Position numbers and translations under genes: made by a program. DNA of 64,000 nucleotides from Terripilifer ovatus (GTDB lineage: Bacteria > Pseudomonadota > Alphaproteobacteria > Rhizobiales > Beijerinckiaceae): assembly GCA_029222685.1 (NCBI GenBank), contig JARHVB010000085.1, positions 62,001 through 126,000 on the forward strand, given 5' to 3'. Below, one piece after another: positions 1-7,084 of this stretch (position 1 is the stretch's first letter; the number at the start of each line of letters is the position of its first letter). Below the pieces are notes generated by a model. That model was not told the DNA's origin and made no database searches. It was given only the letters and a program-made list of their open reading frames with translations.

Positions 1-397
1 CCGGCACGACGCCGCCGGATTCGGCGAGCTTGTCCATCACCTGCTTGTGCAGCCACACGTTCATCTCGGCGGAGCCGTCGAGCGCGCCCTTGTAACCGAG
101 TTCCTGGGCCAGCTCCTTGCGGGCGGCGAGGCTGGAGTCGAGGTTGAGGAGTTTCATCAGGTCGACGATCGATGTCTTCCAGTTGTAGTCCGAGTGGCCG
201 GACTTGGCGGCGATGCCCTCGATCATGCCGACGACCTGATCGTGGGTGATCGGGGCCGGCTTGGCGCCTGCGGGAGCTGCCGGGCTGCCTGCGGAGGTGG
301 CCGCCGGCGGAACGGTGCCGGCCGGCGCAGCCGCCGGCGTGTCAGCCGCCTTGGCATGGCCGAAAATGGCCGACGCGATCTTGCCGAAAATGCTCAT
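1..397 (-). CDS. DUF3597 domain protein, C-terminus cut by window edge
   Basis: Reading from the ATG at 397 gives a 132-codon open frame running off the left edge. It begins MSIFGKIASAIFGHAKA, passes an Ala/Pro-rich linker (about residues 20-48), then enters a conserved domain with ITHDQVVGMIEGIA, WKTSIVDLMKLLNLDSS and ARKELAQELGYKG, ending near MNVWLHKQVMDKLAESGG. This order of motifs is that of the DUF3597 family, whose function is unknown; the domain is often found in stress- or envelope-related contexts, but nothing here shows its role. An AAAGGATC ribosome site lies about 6 bases before the ATG. Only a few C-terminal residues are probably missing. Confidence 0.85.
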   Translation of the reverse strand, partial: MSIFGKIASAIFGHAKAADTPAAAPAGTVPPAATSAGSPAAPAGAKPAPITHDQVVGMIEGIAAKSGHSDYNWKTSIVDLMKLLNLDSSLAARKELAQELGYKGALDGSAEMNVWLHKQVMDKLAESGGVVP

Positions 398-437
398 GAT
401 CTGATCCTTTCATAAATAGGCACGGTATGAAACAGGG

Positions 438-1451
438 CTATCTTAGCGGCGGCGCGTAGAGGATGCCACCGTTCGACCAGAGCTGGTTCAACCCGCGCGG
501 CACGCCGAGGCGTGAGCGAGAGCCTATATTGCGTTCGAACATCTCACCGTAATGACCGACGGCGCGCACGGCGCGCACGGCCCAGTCATTGTCGAGCCTG
601 AGCAGGGCGCCGAAGCCGCCCTCCGCGCCGGTGAAACGGCGCACGTCGGGCTTGGTCGATTTCATCGCCTCGTCGAGCGTGTCGGTGCCGATGCCGAGGT
701 CCTCGGCATTGATCAGGGCGAAAACCGTCCATTTCACCAGGTTGAACCAGGCGGTGTCGTCGCCGCGCACGGCAGGGCCGAGCGGCTCCTTCGACACCAC
801 ATCGGGCAGGATCACGGCCGCGTCGGGCTTGGCGAGATTGAGCTTTTCGCCATAGAGCGCCGACTGGTCGGCGGTGAACACGTCGCAGCGGCCGGCTTCC
901 AGCGCCTTGATCGCTTCCGCCGGCGAGGCCACCGCCACCTCGCGATAGGTCATCGAATTGGCCTTGAAGAAATCCGCCAGGTTGAGCCGCGTCGTGGTGC
1001 CTTCCTGGACGCAGATGGACGTGTCGTTGAGTTCGAGCGCCGAGGTCACCTGCGGCTTGCGCAGCACCAGAAAGCCCTGGCCGTCGTAATAGGTTGTGCC
1101 GGCAAACAGCAGGCCCTGGCCGGCTTCGCGCTCGAAGGTCCAGCTCGAATTGCGCGAGAGGACATCGATGCTCTTGTTCTTCAGGGCGTCGAAACGGTCC
1201 GTCGCCGACAGCGGCGTGAAAGTGACCTTGTTCGGATCGTTGAAGATGGCGGCGGCAAGCGCGCGGCAGAAATCGACATCGAAGCCGTTCCATTTGCCGT
1301 CGCTTGCGCGCTCGGAGAAACCGCCGAGCCCATTGCTGACGCCGCACGAGAGCGTGCCGCGCTGCTTGACCTCGTCGAGCGTGCCGGCCAGCGCCGGCAG
1401 CGCCGTGGTCAGGACGAAACCCGCAAGCGCTATTCGGGTAAAACTCAACAT
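438..1451 (-). CDS. aapJ: Amino-acid ABC transporter periplasmic binding protein (AapJ-like)
   Basis: 337 residues, close to the usual length of AapJ/general L-amino-acid binding proteins. A signal peptide (MLSFTRIALAGFVLTTALPALAG) leads into a type 2 periplasmic binding fold with VKQRGTLSCGVSNGLGGFS, WNGFDVDFCRALAAA and the family C-terminus GVPRGLNQLWSNGGILYAPP. GGGAGCG sits 4 bases before the ATG at 1451; an upstream in-frame start at 1754 would bury the signal peptide and overlap the transpeptidase gene, so it was rejected. In rhizobia AapJ works with permeases AapQ and AapM and ATPase AapP; none is next to it here, so this copy is an orphan or serves a transporter encoded elsewhere. Confidence 0.9.
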   Translation of the reverse strand: MLSFTRIALAGFVLTTALPALAGTLDEVKQRGTLSCGVSNGLGGFSERASDGKWNGFDVDFCRALAAAIFNDPNKVTFTPLSATDRFDALKNKSIDVLSRNSSWTFEREAGQGLLFAGTTYYDGQGFLVLRKPQVTSALELNDTSICVQEGTTTRLNLADFFKANSMTYREVAVASPAEAIKALEAGRCDVFTADQSALYGEKLNLAKPDAAVILPDVVSKEPLGPAVRGDDTAWFNLVKWTVFALINAEDLGIGTDTLDEAMKSTKPDVRRFTGAEGGFGALLRLDNDWAVRAVRAVGHYGEMFERNIGSRSRLGVPRGLNQLWSNGGILYAPPLR

Positions 1452-1483
1452 GATCGCTCCCGCGATTGGGCCTTTGGGCCAGA

Positions 1484-2107
1484 TCAAAGCTGCGCCGAGT
1501 GACGAATGACGACTTTGGCGCCCATTGCGGCGCGCGAATAAAGGTCGATGACATCGCCGTTGGCGAGACGGAAACAGCCCGATGAAATCGACTGTCCGAT
1601 CGTCTCCGGCTGGTTGGTGCCATGAATGCGGTAGACGGTGGAGCCCAGATACATGGCCCGCGCGCCCATCGGATTGCCCGGTCCGCCGGCCATGAAGCGC
1701 GGCAGATAGGGCTGGCGCGCGATCATCTCGGGTGGCGGCGTCCAGTCCGGCCATTCCGCCTTGCGGGTGATCTTGACGAGCCCCGACCAGGTGAAGCCTT
1801 CGCGGCCGACGCCGATGCCGTAGCGCAGCGCCCGGTTGTTGGGCATGACGAGATAGAGGAACTTCTCGGAGGTATGGATCACCAGCGTGCCCGGCGGCTC
1901 GTTGGAGCGGAAGAACACAAGCTGGCGCGCGAACGGCCCGCTCTTGATGGTGGCTTCCTCGGTCGAGATGCGGCCGGGCTCGTCACCGATATCCATCGTC
2001 TCGCGCTGCGCCGCGGCCGATGCCGCCTGCGCGTGCACGAGAGATGGCGACAGCAGACCCACAAGCAGCAGCGCCGATGCCGCAGTCGTCTTCATCATGG
2101 TCCGCAT
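1484..2107 (-). CDS. L,D-transpeptidase (YkuD domain), periplasmic
   Basis: 207 residues with an N-terminal signal peptide (hydrophobic stretch ending LVHAQA). The YkuD catalytic segment is clear: HGTNQPETIGQSISSGCFRL, giving the conserved His, Ser-x-Gly-Cys and Arg of the cysteine transpeptidases. Such enzymes make 3-3 peptidoglycan cross-links or attach proteins to the wall. The start lies 3 bases past the stop of the upstream lipoprotein gene (TGAGCGATG), implying translational coupling; the second in-frame ATG, three codons in, is also possible. A second enzyme of this family is at 40889-41503. Confidence 0.9.
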   Translation of the reverse strand: MRTMMKTTAASALLLVGLLSPSLVHAQAASAAAQRETMDIGDEPGRISTEEATIKSGPFARQLVFFRSNEPPGTLVIHTSEKFLYLVMPNNRALRYGIGVGREGFTWSGLVKITRKAEWPDWTPPPEMIARQPYLPRFMAGGPGNPMGARAMYLGSTVYRIHGTNQPETIGQSISSGCFRLANGDVIDLYSRAAMGAKVVIRHSAQL

Positions 2108-2110
2108 CGC

Positions 2111-2566
2111 TCAGCACCGCACATAGATGAAAGTGCCATAACGCGTGTTCGCGTCGGGATCGACGTAGCGCATGATGACTTCCTTATCGGTCATCGAGAC
2201 GATCTCGCGATCCTGCGGATCGCCCGGCGGCGTGGCGAAGCCGAGATAGGTCTTGCCGTCGCGCGAGCGTTTCAGCGCGAGTTCATATTCCTTGGTGTCG
2301 TCGGCGACATGCATCATCACGCCGTCGGTCGGGCCCTTCTTGATGGCATACGGGCTCCTCGTGCAGAAGGAGCGCGCCATCCGCTCGGTGCGGACACGAT
2401 CCTTCTCTTCCCGGTAGGAGGCAATGCCCCATTTGCCGACCAGCGCATCGGCAGGCATTGTGGCGACGGCTGACGGTGCCGGTGTGGGCGCCATGGTCTC
2501 GACCGTCCCGCAGCCCGCAAGGCCCGCGCTCAATACGATCAGGACGCCATACTTGAAATTGTGCAT
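2111..2566 (-). CDS. Small lipoprotein of unknown function
   Basis: 151 residues. The N-terminus MHNFKYGVLIVLSAGLAGCG is a lipoprotein signal with an LAGC lipobox, so the mature protein should start at Cys19 and be lipid-anchored. The rest is soluble: a Pro/Ala linker followed by a compact domain (KWGIASYREEKDRVRTER ... GKTYLGFATPPGDPQDREIV) ending in a Cys. A GAGGGA ribosome site touches the ATG. It is cotranscribed with the L,D-transpeptidase downstream (3-base gap), suggesting a cell-envelope role; I do not recognise a named family. Confidence 0.8.
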   Translation of the reverse strand: MHNFKYGVLIVLSAGLAGCGTVETMAPTPAPSAVATMPADALVGKWGIASYREEKDRVRTERMARSFCTRSPYAIKKGPTDGVMMHVADDTKEYELALKRSRDGKTYLGFATPPGDPQDREIVSMTDKEVIMRYVDPDANTRYGTFIYVRC

Positions 2567-2688
2567 TCCCTCGCCTCACGCCTGCGTACATGTAGCTCAC
2601 TCGGCGTGAAACTTAAGGGGCGATCGCGAGCTTGTCTATCCCCCGATCCTGGCCCGATCCTTTCGTAGTAAATCACGGGATGGCCGTC

Positions 2689-4194
2689 TCAATCGGCTTC
2701 GCTGAACACTTCCTCACGCTTCTGCCGGATGGAAGGAATGATCCCCATGCAAAACACAGCGAGCGCGATCACAAGGAAGGTCAGGCTGATCGGGCGGTCG
2801 AAAAAAATAGCCGCAGAGCCGCGCGACAGGATCATCGAGCGGCGTAGCTGGTCTTCGAGCATCGGGCCAAGCACGAAGCCCAGCAGAAGCGGCACGGGTT
2901 CGCATCCGAGCTTGATCAGCAGGTAGCCCAGGAGGCCGAAGACCGAAATCGAATACAGATCGAACGCGTTCGAATTGACGCTGAACACGCCGATCGTCGA
3001 GAAGGCGACGATGGCTGGAAACAGCACGTAGTAGGGAACGCTGAGCAGCTTCACCCAGATGCCCACCAGCGGCAGGTTGAGCAGCACCAGCATCAGATTG
3101 CCGACCCACATCGAGACGATGACGCCCCAGAACAGCGTTGGCTGCTCGACGACGATGTTTGGCCCCGGCACGATCCCCTGCATGATCATCGCGCCGATCA
3201 TCAGCGCCGAGACGGCATTGATCGGCAGGCCCAGGGTCAGCATCGGAATGAACGATGTCTGCGCTGCGGCATTGTTGGCGCTCTCCGGCGCCGCCACACC
3301 TTCGATCGCGCCTTTGCCGAACCGCTCCGGCGTTTTCGAGACCTTCTTTTCAACCATATAGGCTGCGAACGAGGACAGCACCGCGCCGCCGCCGGGCAGG
3401 ATACCCAGTGCCGAGCCGATCACGGTGCCGCGCAGGATCGGCGCGGTCATGGCGCGGATGTCTTCTCTGGTCGGCATCAGGCCGGTCACGCGGGTGATCA
3501 TCACGTCGCGTGTCTTTTCGTCCTCCAGGTTGCGCATGATTTCCGTCAGGCCGAACATGCCAACCGCAATCGAGATGATTTCGATGCCGTCGGCGAGTTC
3601 GAAGAAGCCCATGGTAAAGCGCGGCGTCGCCGTATAGCGATCGGTTCCGACAAGGCCGAGCAGGATGCCCAGAACCACCATCCCCAGGGCCTTTGATATG
3701 GCTCCCGAAGCGATGATAACCGACGCGACAAGTCCGAGTACCATCAGCGAGAAATACTCCGGCGGTCCGAATTTCAGAGCCACGGCGCTCAATGGCGGCG
3801 CCGCCACGGCGACGATCAGTGTCGCCACGGTTCCGGCAAAGAACGATCCAAGCGCCGCCGTGGCGAGCGCAGGCCCGGCTCGCCCCTGACGGGCCATCTG
3901 ATAGCCGTCAAGCGCAGTCACCGCCGATGACGATTCGCCCGGAAGATTGATCAGGATCGCCGTGATCGATCCGCCATATTGGGCACCGTAATAGATGCCC
4001 GCCATCATGATGAGGGCCGACGTCGGATCGAGCGCAAACGTCAACGGCAGCAGCATGGCGATGGTCGCCGTCGGACCGATGCCGGGCAGCACGCCGATGA
4101 GCGTTCCCACCAGGGTCCCGACGAAGCAGTACAGCAGCTTCGACGGCTGCAGGGCGATGGAAAAGCCGATGCCGAGATTGTTGAGAATATCCAT
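2689..4194 (-). CDS. tctA: Tripartite tricarboxylate transporter large membrane subunit TctA
   Basis: 501 residues, the family's normal size. It is a polytopic inner-membrane protein with the TctA signatures VLPGIGPTATIAMLLPLTF near the N-terminus, YYGAQYGGSITAILINLPGE around residue 70, and a second related half with LGILPGGGAVLSSFAAY and QTSFIPMLTLGLPINAVSA. TctA is the main permease of secondary, ion-driven uptake systems fed by a periplasmic TctC. It lies 4 bases downstream of tctB, with tctC upstream, forming one minus-strand operon tctC-tctB-tctA. The substrate is unknown; the family takes citrate, tartrate, aromatic acids and other carboxylates. Confidence 0.95.
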   Translation of the reverse strand: MDILNNLGIGFSIALQPSKLLYCFVGTLVGTLIGVLPGIGPTATIAMLLPLTFALDPTSALIMMAGIYYGAQYGGSITAILINLPGESSSAVTALDGYQMARQGRAGPALATAALGSFFAGTVATLIVAVAAPPLSAVALKFGPPEYFSLMVLGLVASVIIASGAISKALGMVVLGILLGLVGTDRYTATPRFTMGFFELADGIEIISIAVGMFGLTEIMRNLEDEKTRDVMITRVTGLMPTREDIRAMTAPILRGTVIGSALGILPGGGAVLSSFAAYMVEKKVSKTPERFGKGAIEGVAAPESANNAAAQTSFIPMLTLGLPINAVSALMIGAMIMQGIVPGPNIVVEQPTLFWGVIVSMWVGNLMLVLLNLPLVGIWVKLLSVPYYVLFPAIVAFSTIGVFSVNSNAFDLYSISVFGLLGYLLIKLGCEPVPLLLGFVLGPMLEDQLRRSMILSRGSAAIFFDRPISLTFLVIALAVFCMGIIPSIRQKREEVFSEAD

Positions 4195-4198
4195 TCGC

Positions 4199-4651
4199 TC
4201 AGCCGCCCAACCAAGGACCGATTAACGGGACCGGCAGGCCAAGCCCATAGCTGAACAGAACCACGCAGAAAGCCGCCAGCGACAGGCTGACTACGGCGGC
4301 ACGAAGCACGCTCATGTGCCGGCTCGCCAGCGCCGCACAGAAAACCGTCAGGACCAGCGATGGCGCCAGGCCAAGACCCACGATCGTGCTGCCGAAAATG
4401 ATCGGCGCGGCGCATGTGAAGAGAACCGCGCGCCACGACACGGCGCCGATGGAGTCGGGGCGCACGCCGATGCTGCGCAGTGCGATGAAGGCGCCGAGGA
4501 GAATGAGAATGCCTGCCAGGATCGGCGAAAAGAAGCCGGGCCCCATGCGCGACAGGGTTCCCCGTTCCAGGCCATAGCCTGCGAAGAGGAACCAGGCGCC
4601 GAGCGCGATAAAAATCCCGCCGGTGGCCGTATCTTTCCAGTTGACCAGCAT
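4199..4651 (-). CDS. tctB: Tripartite tricarboxylate transporter small membrane subunit TctB
   Basis: 150 residues with four hydrophobic segments. The start MLVNWKDTATGGIFIALGAWFLFAGYGLE and the RMGPGFFSPILAGILILLGAFIA segment are typical of TctB proteins, whose small subunit partners TctA in the membrane. It sits between tctC (39 bases upstream) and tctA (4 bases downstream). The ATG at 4651 has only a weak purine-rich ribosome site, fitting low expression of a membrane subunit. Confidence 0.92.
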   Translation of the reverse strand: MLVNWKDTATGGIFIALGAWFLFAGYGLERGTLSRMGPGFFSPILAGILILLGAFIALRSIGVRPDSIGAVSWRAVLFTCAAPIIFGSTIVGLGLAPSLVLTVFCAALASRHMSVLRAAVVSLSLAAFCVVLFSYGLGLPVPLIGPWLGG

Positions 4652-4690
4652 GGATCTCTCAATGCCTCCGTGGATACGACAACCGAGTCG

Positions 4691-5674
4691 TCATTTCATC
4701 TGGATCTTGGCGGCTTCTATGACGCCGCTCCAGCTTTTCACTTCCGACCGCATGTGGGCGGCAAGCTGCTCGGGCGTGCTGGCAATCAGTTCGAAGCCGA
4801 ACTTCGTGGCCCTTTCGATAACGTCGGGCTGGGCCAGCCCCTTCGCCACGTCTGCTTGAATCTTGTCGACAAGGGGCTTTGGCATATTGGCGGGTCCATA
4901 GAGCCCATACCAGGCGCCGCTGGTAAACCCCGGCAGTCCTGCCTCATCCATCGTCGGCACGTCCGGCGCATTGCTCAGCCGCTTTTTTGCCGATGTCGCC
5001 AGCGCCCTGACCTTTCCGGCCTTGTACTGTTCGAGCGAGTCGGGGGATTGAAAGCCAAATGCGGCCTCGCCGGTGATGATGGCGGTCAGCGCCTGCGGCG
5101 CCGAATTATACGGAACGTGCACCAGATCAACGCCGGTTCGCATCTTGAAACGCTCGCCGGTGAGATGCGGCATGTTTCCGGTCCCGGTCGAAGAGTAATT
5201 GAGCTGGCCGGGTCTCGCCTTCGCATAGGCGATGAACTCCTGCAGGGTCTTCACCGGAACTTCGGGATTGACGAGCGCGATCGTCGCAACGTTCGACAGA
5301 TGCGAGATCGGCGTCAGGTCCTTCAATGCGTCATAGGGCGGCTTCTCCGGCAGCAGGCTCTGGAAGATGACGATCGGGCTGGCGTGAGACACCAGCAGTG
5401 TATAGCCGTCCGGTGCGGATTTGGTGACAGCCTGCACCGCAAGAACGCCGCCTGCGGCGCCGCGATTATCGACGACCACCTGGTAGCCGACACGCTGCAG
5501 GACTTCAGCCACAAGGCGGGCGTTATAATCAGTCGGGCCGCCGGCAGCGGTGGCGACGATGATGCGAACCGGCTTGCCCGGGAAGTTAGCCTGAGCCGCC
5601 GCGGGCAGCGCCTGCAGGCTCAGCGCAGCGGCCAGCAGGACCGCAAACTGGATCGGCGCACATGGCTTGCGCAT
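4691..5674 (-). CDS. tctC: Tripartite tricarboxylate transporter binding protein TctC (Bug family)
   Basis: 327 residues. A signal peptide (MRKPCAPIQFAVLLAAALSL... AAA) precedes the Bug fold: FPGKPVRIIVATAAGGPTDY, VVDNRGAAGGVLAVQAV, a GYTLLVSHASP strand and YSSTGTGNMPHLTGERF. It delivers its ligand to TctAB, encoded directly downstream. The ATG at 5674 is preceded by a GGGGGAAG ribosome site; a longer frame reaching 5809 has no signal peptide at its start and runs into the divergent promoter region. It is the only one of six Bug proteins in the window next to its own membrane subunits. Confidence 0.93.
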   Translation of the reverse strand: MRKPCAPIQFAVLLAAALSLQALPAAAQANFPGKPVRIIVATAAGGPTDYNARLVAEVLQRVGYQVVVDNRGAAGGVLAVQAVTKSAPDGYTLLVSHASPIVIFQSLLPEKPPYDALKDLTPISHLSNVATIALVNPEVPVKTLQEFIAYAKARPGQLNYSSTGTGNMPHLTGERFKMRTGVDLVHVPYNSAPQALTAIITGEAAFGFQSPDSLEQYKAGKVRALATSAKKRLSNAPDVPTMDEAGLPGFTSGAWYGLYGPANMPKPLVDKIQADVAKGLAQPDVIERATKFGFELIASTPEQLAAHMRSEVKSWSGVIEAAKIQMK

Positions 5675-5728
5675 CGGTGCTTCCCCCCAAATCTCTTCTT
5701 CCGCAAAGTGTCGCACGCGGCTGGGGGG

Positions 5729-5746
5729 CCGTCCATTTCTGGACGG
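5729..5746. promoter_or_regulatory. 18-bp perfect inverted repeat, candidate operator
   Basis: CCGTCCATTTCTGGACGG has 7-base arms around a TTTC centre. It lies in the 154-base divergent gap, 55 bases before the tctC start on one side and 82 bases before the CoA-transferase start on the other, where one regulator could control both units. The nearest regulator is the LysR gene at 8805. Function is inferred from position and symmetry only. Confidence 0.45.
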
Positions 5747-5828
5747 TGAACCGCCTGCTTCTCGTTTGGAACTTGCCACCCGCGCTGGCCGACACCATGG
5801 TCCAGCCATAACAGTCAGGGAGGCCGGA

Positions 5829-7082
5829 ATGGCTCAGTCGACCATGAATTCGACATCCGCCAGCGCAGATACAAAGCAGGCCGCACTGGCCGGCATCAGG
5901 GTTGTCGACTTCACCCAGTTCGAGGCGGGACCGGCCTGCACCGAGACTCTGGCATGGCTCGGCGCCGACGTGATCAAGGTGGAACCGATCAACGGCGAGC
6001 AGAGCCGCAAGGCCTCGGCGGCCAGGGCCAACGAAGACTCGTCCTATTTCATGCTTCTCAATGCCAACAAGCGCAGCGTCACCTGCAATCTGAAGAACCC
6101 CGCCGGGCTCGCCCTGGTGATCGACCTGATCAAACAGTCCGATATCCTGGTCGAGAATTTCGGCCCCGGTGTCATCGAGCGTCTGGGGCTGGGCTATGAA
6201 GAGGTTCGCAAGATCAACCCGCGCATCATCTTCGCGCAGATCAAGGGCTTTGCCCCTGATGGTCGCTGGGCCGACTATCTGGCCTTCGACATGATCGCCC
6301 AGGCTGTCGGCGGCGCCATGTCGATCACCGGCGAGCGCGACGGCCAGCCGATGAAGTCGAGCGCGACGATCGGAGATACCGGCTCGGGTATTCACACCGT
6401 TGTCGGCATTCTCGCGGCGCTCTATCAGCGCGAGAGAACCGGCGTCGGCCAACGGGTCGAAGTGGTGATGCAGGAAGTCGTCGCCAATTTTTGCCGTGTC
6501 TCCTTCGCCAGCAACATGCTGCATGACAAGGCCGCCGAGCGGAACGGCAATCAGAGCGTCCTGGCCTCGACGGCGCCGAGCGGCGCCTATCCCTGCGCCG
6601 GTGGCGGCCTGAACGATTACTGCTTCATCTATTCCACCCGCGCCGGCAGCCGCCACTGGGAACGCATCCTGTCCATGATCGGCCGCGACGACCTGCAGAA
6701 TGACGAGCGCTTCGCCAGCCCGGAGGCCAGGTACAGGAACCGAGCCGTCATCGACGAGATGATCAGCGCCTGGACCAGACAGCATGACAAGTTCGAGGTC
6801 ATGCGCATCTGTGGTGAAAACGGCGTTCCCGCCGGTCCCGTCCTCGACACCAAGGATCTGCAGGAAGATCCCGACATGCTGCGGCGTGGGATGTTCGTCA
6901 CCGTGACGCATCCCTCGCAGGGCGATTTCATCATGCCGGGATTTCCGGTGAAGCTGTCGGAGTCAGAGGTCAAGGTCGTCTGCTCGCCGGTTCTCGGCGC
7001 CGATACGAACGACGTCTATGGCGGTCTCCTCGGGCGCACGCCTGAACAGATCGAAGCCTTGCGGCGTGAGAAAGCGATCTGA
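5829..7082 (+). CDS. CaiB/BaiF-family (class III) CoA-transferase
   Basis: 417 residues, normal for the family that includes formyl-CoA:oxalate and carnitine CoA-transferases. Early motif LAGIRVVDFTQFEAGPACTE, then LGADVIKVEP, VENFGPGVIERLGL and the central IGDTGSGIHTVVGILAALY; Asp183 in that segment aligns with the catalytic aspartate that forms the acyl-anhydride with substrate. The ATG at 5829 was chosen because the conserved domain begins about 20 residues later. It ends 2 bases before the ThDP enzyme gene, so the two are cotranscribed. Together they suggest activation of a 2-hydroxy- or 2-oxo-acid to its CoA ester followed by C-C cleavage; the actual acid is not determined by sequence. 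Confidence 0.92.
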   Translation: MAQSTMNSTSASADTKQAALAGIRVVDFTQFEAGPACTETLAWLGADVIKVEPINGEQSRKASAARANEDSSYFMLLNANKRSVTCNLKNPAGLALVIDLIKQSDILVENFGPGVIERLGLGYEEVRKINPRIIFAQIKGFAPDGRWADYLAFDMIAQAVGGAMSITGERDGQPMKSSATIGDTGSGIHTVVGILAALYQRERTGVGQRVEVVMQEVVANFCRVSFASNMLHDKAAERNGNQSVLASTAPSGAYPCAGGGLNDYCFIYSTRAGSRHWERILSMIGRDDLQNDERFASPEARYRNRAVIDEMISAWTRQHDKFEVMRICGENGVPAGPVLDTKDLQEDPDMLRRGMFVTVTHPSQGDFIMPGFPVKLSESEVKVVCSPVLGADTNDVYGGLLGRTPEQIEALRREKAI

Positions 7083-7084
7083 AC

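Noticed and set aside
47-415. Plus-strand 122-codon ORF at the left edge
   Set aside because: It is the antisense shadow of the DUF3597 gene; Arg/Gly-rich composition and no conserved motif.
552-1502. Long plus-strand frame opposite the AapJ gene
   Set aside because: Arg/Ala/Gly-rich shadow of the minus-strand binding protein, which has a signal peptide and family motifs.
5586-6911. 441-codon minus-strand frame across the CoA-transferase
   Set aside because: Shadow of the CoA-transferase; its end also overlaps the tctC coding region in another frame.
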